Assembly: GCA_033060915.1 (NCBI GenBank)
Contig: CM065392.1
Coordinates: 17,243,001 to 17,307,000, forward strand
DNA: 64,000 nt
Direction of reading: 5' to 3'
Origin: Euryodendron excelsum
Lineage: Eukaryota > Streptophyta > Magnoliopsida > Ericales > Pentaphylacaceae
The notes beneath the pieces were generated by a model. The model made no database searches, was not told the origin of the DNA, and was given only the letters and a program-made list of their open reading frames with translations. Position 1 is the first letter of the stretch; each line of letters starts with the position of its first letter. The translations under genes and the position numbers were made by a program. Positions 58,007 to 64,000 of the stretch are shown one piece after another.

Positions 58007-59627
58007 GGACCCCCAAATTCAATGCCTTGCTTAGCTAATTGAGAGAATGCCTTTTGTTAAAAGCCATGACTTCGATGCTGAGTTTGATTACCGATCCTTG
58101 GGAGTGGAATTTGAGATAGATCACATGGATGAGATACTAGAAGAAATTCGGGAACATGTAGAAAAGCATGAGAACCACACTACCCCTAACATCAATGAAA
58201 CATAAACAGTCAACTTGGGGAACATTGAAAATCCAAAAGAACTCAAAATCGACACAGGGCTAGACCAGGGGTAGCTGAAAGAACTGCTGGAACTGTTAGC
58301 CGCATACCTTGACATCTTTGATTGGTCTTATCAAGATATGCCAGGGTTGGATAAGTCCATTGCTGAGCACAGATTAACCTTGGATCTTGAGATGAAGCCA
58401 TTTGAGCAAAAGCTATGGAGACTTAAGCCTGAATAGAGCCTGAAAGTGAAGGAGGAAATGATCAAACAATTTAAAGCTGGATTTCTACAAGTGGTGGAGT
58501 ACCCCTTATGGCTTGCCAACATTGTCCCGATCCCAAAAAATGACGGAAAGGTTCGAATATGTATCGACTTTCGAGATCTCAACAAGGCAAGTCCGAAAGA
58601 TGATTTCCCTTTGCCGCACATCAACCTCCTCATCGACAATACGGTGGGGCACGAAATGTTGTCATTCAAGGATAGATTTTCGGGGTACAACCAGATCAAG
58701 ATAGCAGAAAAAGATCGAGAAAAAACTGCTTTTATCACCCTATGGGGAGTGTATTGCTATCGGGTGATGCTCTTTGGGCTCTAAAATGCAAGGGCAACTT
58801 CCCACAAGGCCATGGTGACTTTGTTCCACGACATGAGGCATCAAGAGGTGGAAGTCTATGTCGATGATATGATTATAAAGTCAAAGGTACGAGAAGATCA
58901 CCTAGTCAACCTACGGAAGGTATTCGAATAGCTTTGGAAGTACCAGCTCAAACTCAATCCGTCCAAATGCACTTTTGGGGTTTCTTCTGGAAAATTGTTG
59001 GGTTTCATTGTCAACAAAAAGGGAATTGAGGTTGACCCAAAAAAAGTCAAATCCATTGTCGAAATGCCTCACCCGAGGGGGGAAACAGAGATTCAGTCTT
59101 TTCTAGGAAAGTTAAATTTCATCAGCTGCTTCATCGCCTAGATGACTCACCTTTGCGAGCTAGTTTTCAAACTAATTAAGAAGGACATTTCAAAAGAATG
59201 GAATAAAGACTGCCAGATTGTTTTTTAGAAGATCAAAGGATACCTTCAAAAACCTCCAATCCTGGTGCCACCTACTCTAGGGAAACCGGTCCTGATTTAC
59301 CTAGCCGTTTTGGACACCTCTATGGGGTGTGCCATAGGGCAACATGATGAAACTAAAAAGAAGGAGCAAGCTATCTACTATCTCAGTAAGAAATTTTTGC
59401 CATATGAAGTAAAGTACTCAGCTCTGGAAAAGACGTGTTGTGCCTTGGCTTAGGCAGCCCACCGACTACGACATTATATGCTCTACCATACAACATTTCT
59501 CATTTCTCAAATAGATCCGATCAAATACATCTTTGAGAAACCAACCCTATCTAGTTGGATTGCTTGATGGCATATGATTTTATCAAAAAATGATATCACC
59601 TTCACTACTTGCAAGGCAGTCAAGAGG
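58007..59627 (+). pseudogene. E1 reverse transcriptase and first RNase H (gRH)
   Basis: Same frame as the protease, with eleven stops (58032, 58203, 58272, 58434, 58782, 58929, 59139, 59226, 59451, 59565, 59628) and no frameshift. Landmarks: LDIFDWSYQDMPGLD (about 58310), WLANIVPIPKNDGKVRICID with DFRDLNKASPKDDFPLP (58510-58620), FSGYNQIKIAEKDREKTAF, MLFGL.NA, and YVDDM at 58857-58871 with both catalytic aspartates intact. Then LKLNPSKCTFGV, GKLLGFIV..GIEVDP and FLGKLNFI. The gypsy-type RNase H follows (LIYLAVLDTSMGCAIGQHDE, AIYYLSKKFLPYEVKYSALEKTCCALA), which in this lineage is a degenerate tether. RT copies the RNA into DNA. Confidence 0.9.
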
Positions 59628-59630
59628 TAA

Positions 59631-60200
59631 GTGACAGCTGATTATCTCGTTGAGAATCCTATAGAAGATTACCAGTCAATGGAGCCTCATTTCCCTAACA
59701 AGGACATACTATATGCTAAAACTAAAACCAGGAAGACAGAAGAGCTAGGTTGGAAAATGTACTTCGATGGGGCCTCAAACAAAAAGGGAGCCAGAATTAA
59801 GGTAGTAGTAGTATCAGAAACAGGCAGTCACTACCCTATCGTAGTCAAGTTGAAATTGGACCTCTGCACCAACAACATCGCTGAATATGAGGCTTGCATT
59901 CTGAGCTTAAGATTAGCTATAAAAATGAAAGTTGACGAGTTAGTCGTATTTGGGGACTCTGACCTGGTCATTCAGCAGTCTAAGGAAGTGTACCAAACCA
60001 GAGGTGCCAAGCTTTCTTCATACCACCAATAAATCAAAGACCTGTACCAAATGTTCCGAAACATAGACTTTCGCCACATTCCTCACACAGAGAATGGCTT
60101 CGCTGATGCCTTGGCCACCCTAGCTACAACTATCAATGGAACGAAGATCTCGCAGCTCCAGATCTTCATCAAAGATATCCCTTCTTATTGTCTTCATACT
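59631..60200 (+). pseudogene. E1 second RNase H (aRH, archaeal type)
   Basis: Opens after the stop at 59628. WKMYFDGASNKKGARI (Asp near 59763), NNIAEYEACILSLRLAI (Glu), VFGDSDLVIQQ (Asp) and ENGFADALATLA (Asp near 60100) give all four catalytic acidic residues. Stops lie at 60030 and 60219. A second RNase H of archaeal type next to the degenerate gypsy one is a known mark of the Tat lineage, including Ogre. It would remove the RNA strand during copying. Confidence 0.9.
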
Positions 60201-60221
60201 AGCATTGAGCCAGACGGTTGA

Positions 60222-61468
60222 CTGTGGTTTTATGACATTATGAGATACATGCAGCTAAAAGAGTTTCTTAGCCAAGCCTCTCATAACAATTGGAAAACCA
60301 TTTGCAGAATGGCCAAGCACTACTTTATAGCGGGGAATGAGCTCTTCAAATGGTCTTTGTTTGACCCACTGAAATGTGTAGATGCTATAGAGGCTTGGAA
60401 AATCATGGAAGAGGTACATGGGGGAACCTGCGGCCCACACATGAATGGCCATACCCTTTCTAAGAAGATCATCAAGACAGGTTACTATTGGTTAACTATG
60501 GAATTAGACTGCATCCGATATGTTCTACAGTGCCATAAGTGTCAAATACATGGGGATATGATCAAAGCCCCATCGACTAAGCTCTAGTCTATGTTAGCAC
60601 CATGGCCTTTCTCCATATGGCTAATAGACATGGTAGGTCCCGTCACTCCCAAGGCCCCCAGTGGCCACTAGTTCATCCTGGTTGCTATAGACAACTTCAC
60701 TAATTGGGTAGAGGCGGCCTCGTATGCCCAGGTTATAAAGAGGGCAGTCGACAAGTTCATTAAAAATCACATTATCTGTCAGTTTGGAATCCTATAGTCT
60801 TTCATATTAGATAATGCCTCCAATCTAAATAATGAGATGATGTCTCGGCTCTGCTCCATGTTTCATATCACTCACTGGAAATCTGTTGCTTATTGTCCCT
60901 AGATGAACAGGGCAGTAGAAGTAGCTAATAAGAATATCAAAAGGATCCTCCAAAAAATGATTGACAACCACCGGAACTGGCAGGAGAAACTCCCTTTTGC
61001 ATTGATGGCTTACCAAACAACCATTAGAGTATCGACCGGAGGAACACCACATGAGCTGGTCTATAGGACAGAAGTCGTTCTCCCAATTGAAGTGGAAATC
61101 CCATCCTTGAGGATCATAATGAAGATGAAGCTAGAAGAAGCAGAGTGGGTTCAATATTGCTTTGCTAAAATCTGCTTACTGGATGAGAATGTTTGGCAGC
61201 TTTCCACCATGCCCAGTGCTTCAAAAAGTAGATGATCCAAGCCTTCCACAAAAAAGTTCGACCCCGATCCTTCCAACTAGGGGATCCTGTATTAAAGAAA
61301 ATTCTCCCAAACTAGAAGGAAGCTCGAGGAAAGTTTGCCCCCAACTACGAAAGGTCATTCATAGTAAAGAAGGTTTTAACCGAAGAAGCCCTCATGTTGA
61401 AAGAAATGGACGGTCAGGAATTCTCAAACCAGTTAAGCTCTGATGCAGTCAAGCGTTATTTCATGTAG
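60222..61468 (+). pseudogene. E1 integrase
   Basis: HHCC zinc domain near 60411-60545: VHGGTCGPHMNGHTLSKKI then CIRYVLQCHKCQ. Catalytic core: WLIDMVGPV (first Asp near 60624), FILDNASN (second Asp, near 60808; the usual DNG is DNA) and AVEVANKNIKRIL (Glu near 60913). Stops at 60585, 60669, 60795 and 60900. Near 61190 a frameshift moves the C-terminal part to another frame: HHAQCFKK..MIQAFHKKVRPRSFQLGDPVLKKIL..GKFAPNYE..EEALMLKEMDGQEFSNQ..SDAVKRYFM, ending with TAG at 61466-61468, with further stops at 61229 and 61313. No chromodomain is visible. The enzyme would insert the DNA copy in the genome. Confidence 0.88.
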
Positions 61469-62889
61469 CAAAGGCGACCTCCGCTAGTAATGAAGAGAGT
61501 ATCTTTCACAGTAATGAAGAGAGTATCCCATTTGAGTAATTTCATTTTCATTTAAAAAGTATCCACTCAGCCTTTAGAATGCCACCCTCATCGAAAAAAA
61601 AAACGTTGGCCAGCTACTGCAAGCAAAAGTATAGAAATTTTCCCCTAGAGAGTCAAAGGTAAAAAGCCAACTCAAAGAAAACGGTCTTAGGCTTGGAACC
61701 CAAAGTAGAGAGATAGGTTGGAGCCTCTACCCTTTTCCTTCCAAAAAACTTGTGAAACCAAACCCACAATATAACCCCAATAAAGCCCTTTTCTGATTAG
61801 AATAGACTGCCTAGTTCAAAAAAGCTCCTCGTGAGAAAGGAGGACGATGCTTAAAGAGAGTGAAGGAGATGGTAGGAACATGTCTTATGGCTTCTGAATT
61901 GCTGTTTTTAGGGAAAAAAAAAAGAAGGGAAAGCATGACCCCGAGGACATGATGGAAACCCAAAAGGCTATCAAGGGTAACAAAGTAGGGGTATGGCAAG
62001 ATACAAAGTTGCCGACTAAGTGAAAACCCGCAATGGGCGCCTTAGTGCAACAATGGCAGGGCTGGTGCTGGTGAAATCCCGCAAGGGCACTAGTAACAAA
62101 ACGAGCTATTAAAAAAAAAAAACCTCCTCCATCTCTAGGTCTTGGTTCTTAGCGAAGATATTCCAAAGTGTCGATAGTTGAAATTAGATAAAGAAGTCAA
62201 GGGATCATAGAAAGGCATTCTTGAGATCGGCCAAGTATAGCAAAAGAATAAGGGAAGCCTTGTAAAGAACATTTTAAACAAGACCTTTCAAGTCACCATC
62301 AAAAACTATGAATCATAATACTGTACTAACTCTACAGGGAAAAGCTTATTCAAAAGCCAAACGGCTACGAATGGTGAAAATCATTTTTTGACAAAACAAA
62401 CTAAAGAAACTGCTTTTTCAAAATTGCAGGAACTCAAGGACATAATCTTGGATGGACAACAAGAAGTGAGAACAATATGAACCCCATCATCATAAGAAGA
62501 AAAATCAAATGAAAAGGCAAGATCCATTCACCACTAGCTGCTTCGACATGTGATGGCTCTGCCGCCTCAGTAGACAGAAGGATAATCGCATCAGCCGTAT
62601 GGAACTACTTCTTCTAACAAGAACCACCGAGACCACCCTCGCTGGACAAAGCCTCTGCCAGCTATGCACAAACAAACCTGAGCTTGGCGCCACTAAGAGT
62701 GGCGCACAACCCAGGTTGGGCTCTCCTCGGCCTTTTGCCCACCAAAACCAGTTTTGAATGGCCTCTTGACCCTAGTTTCAAACTTCAACCTCCAGTTTTT
62801 AAAATTTCAAACCTCCGGTCCCTCCGACCGCTTTGCAACCTTCATTGGGTACTTACTTTATCGTTTTCTGCTTTCAACAGTTATAGAAT
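61469..62889 (+). other. E1 3' spacer, noncoding
   Basis: No gene seen. It contains one copy of the GGAGCCTCTACCC..CCAAACCCACAATATAACCCC block also found in the E2 spacer, A-runs at 61597, 61916 and 62110, a GCGCCACTAAGAGTGGCGC dyad at 62689-62707, and the CCTCCGACCGCTTTGCAACC block just before the polypurine tract. The antisense PMD ORF of E2 is absent. Confidence 0.65.
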
Positions 62890-62901
62890 GAAAAAGAGGG
62901 G
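62890..62901 (+). other. E1 polypurine tract
   Basis: GAAAAAGAGGGG, four bases before the 3' LTR start at 62906, the same arrangement as in E2. Confidence 0.88.
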
Positions 62902-62905
62902 CAGT

Positions 62906-63004
62906 TATTAGCACCCCATTTTGGCCACTCGGTAATTTTCGGCCCAATCAGAAGCACTTACAAACTAACATAAGCATACCCAAGCCTAAGCCGGCTTTCC
63001 AAGT
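62906..63004 (+). repeat. E1 3' LTR, first 99 bases
   Basis: TATTAGCACCCC (TG changed to TA) then GGCCACTCGGTAA and CATACCCAAGCCTAAGCC. It is the closest match to the E1 5' LTR (12266-12362). Cut at 63004 by a minus-strand LTR; CAAGT (63000-63004) should be repeated on the far side, outside the window. Confidence 0.85.
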
Positions 63005-64000
63005 TGTCGCGCCCAGATTTTTCGCACTGGAGCAATACACACACAAGCATGAAAAATACTGTACTCTTTCATTAGAACTTACCCTCCTAGAAGAATGAGT
63101 GCAACTAGGTTTGAATTGAAAATAGATTTAAATAAAGGGCTTTTGAAAAAAAGTTTGGAGTTGCCACCAAACTTAATTAAGGTGAGTTAGGTCACCTAAA
63201 AACTAAGCATAATCTGAAAACTACACATAAGGTTTTTGAAAACGATTTTGAAAATATCTCCTCAAGAGAGGGTTTTTAAGAAAAATACGTTGTTTGGCAA
63301 CCTTTGAAAAACATTTAAGCCCTTTTTGAAAAATAACTTCATTTTGGTCTTTCGAAAACAGTGATCTAGGTTCGGAGGTTGGTTACGTGTAGGGAAGACG
63401 CACTAAGCCATCACCCTACCCTGCCCTTGCGGTACCTACATGTCTATTTACCCTAGATTCACCTATGAGAGTCTTCAACTAACAAATGGTTCAATCCTAT
63501 CCACTTTAGAAAGGAATTTTTGAAAAGAAACTAACATGATGTATGATATACAAGAGTAAGAAAAGAGAATTGAAAAATAAATTTGGAAAGAAATTGATTT
63601 GATTAGAAAAGGAAGAGATAGAAGTTTGAAATTGAAAAGAAGGTTTTGGAAATTGAAAATAGAGATTTGGAAATAGAAATTTGAAATTGGAAGTTTGAAA
63701 ATAGATTGGAGATTTGGAAAGATTTTGTGGAAATAGAAACTTGAAAAATGTTATGACCGCACCCATAAGGGTTGCCTACGTATCCTTTTGGAGAAATCAG
63801 GTCAGTCGTGGTTCAGACAAGAGTCCAATTGAAAATAGAAGAGTTGATTTAGAAAAAAAAAAAGTTGGAGTTGGAATTTGGATTTGATTTGAATTTTGAA
63901 TAGAAGATTGAAGATTGGAATTTAGAATTTTGGAATTGAAAAGGTTGGATTTTGCTTTGGAAAGATAGAACTTGGAAGAAAGATTTAGACTTGTTTTGGA
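63005..64000 (-). mobile_element. S5: minus-strand Ogre-like LTR, end portion, runs off the window
   Basis: Starts TGTCGCGCCCAG (LTR end reversed) and contains the reversed U5 landmarks: CCTCCTAGAAGAATGAG, the TGGAGTTGCCACC..GTGAGTTAGGT stem, GGTTACGTGTAGGGAAG..CACCCTACCC, and GGTTGCCTACGTATCC at 63767. Whether it is a solo LTR or the 3' LTR of a whole element cannot be told from here. Confidence 0.88.

Larger units (their letters stand above)
12266..64000 (+). mobile_element. E1: Ogre/Tat-like element with full pol, interrupted by E2, running off the right edge
   Basis: Parts in order: 5' LTR 12266-15844, primer-binding site 15848, leader, gag 17264-17947, then (after the E2 insertion 17948-56664) the rest of gag-pol 56670-61468, 3' spacer, polypurine tract 62890-62901, and the 3' LTR from 62906. 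The two LTR starts are each other's closest match (TTAGCAC..GGTCACTCGG and GCATACCCAAGCCTAAGCC blocks absent from other copies). The LTR termini have decayed: TG to TA at the 3' LTR start and CA to TA at the 5' LTR end. The target is E0 gag; the right flank is not in the window, so the target duplication cannot be checked. Confidence 0.85.

Noticed and set aside
56703..61315. TAG recoded as an amino acid in pol
   Set aside because: TAA and TGA also occur, the integrase has a frameshift, and CAG/TGG to TAG decay explains the excess. No host sign of recoding.

Overview
This is repeat DNA from a plant nuclear genome, most likely a seed plant with a large genome. I found no host gene. Almost all of it is a Russian-doll pile of very long-LTR Ty3/gypsy retrotransposons of the Tat/Ogre kind. 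The diagnostic signs are LTRs of 3.6-5.2 kb, a primer-binding site of the form TGGCGACTCCACTGGGGA two bases after the LTR, a gag-pol with a DNGS protease, a G-patch-like tail, two RNase H domains and an integrase, a probable intron between protease and reverse transcriptase, and an antisense plant-mobile-domain ORF before the 3' LTR. The species cannot be named from this sequence.

Layout, outside to inside. (0) 1-1071 is a decayed protease/RT remnant of a different, chromovirus-like gypsy element. (1) Element E0 starts at 1072; its 5' LTR (1072-1895 + 6734-10492) is split by solo LTR S1 (1896-6733). Its leader and the start of gag follow, up to about 12265. (2) Element E1 (12266 to beyond the right edge) sits in E0 gag. 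It has a 5' LTR 12266-15844, leader, short gag 17264-17947, pol 56670-61468, 3' spacer, polypurine tract and the start of its 3' LTR (62906-63004). (3) Element E2 (17948-56664, TSD AAGGC) sits in E1 gag-pol. Its 5' LTR is 17948-20446 + 31958-34185, its internal region has lost pol and carries an antisense PMD ORF, and its 3' LTR is 41882-46167 + 56134-56664. (4) A truncated minus-strand element E3 (20447-31957) sits in the E2 5' LTR and itself contains solo LTR S2 (21348-26325). (5) The E2 3' LTR contains minus-strand solo LTR S3 (46168-56128, TSD ATATC), which contains plus-strand solo LTR S4 (46321-51241, TSD GTTTG). (6) A minus-strand LTR begins at 63005 inside the E1 3' LTR.

The E1 gag-pol keeps one reading frame on both sides of the 38.7-kb E2 insertion. 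It has been killed almost entirely by nonsense substitutions, 14 of 21 being TAG, with one frameshift near the integrase end. No element here is autonomous as it stands. E2 (no pol) could only have moved with enzymes supplied in trans.

The most unusual structure is in the LTRs. The U3 parts, upstream of conserved TATAAATA boxes, are tandem arrays of short stem-loop units (periods about 29-30, 80 and 157 bp). Both arms of several stems change together between copies. Palindromic dyads sit directly upstream of the TATA box in each subfamily. The U5 parts are long G-depleted tracts with a few conserved islands, one of which repeats the first ten bases of the primer-binding site beside a stem-loop.
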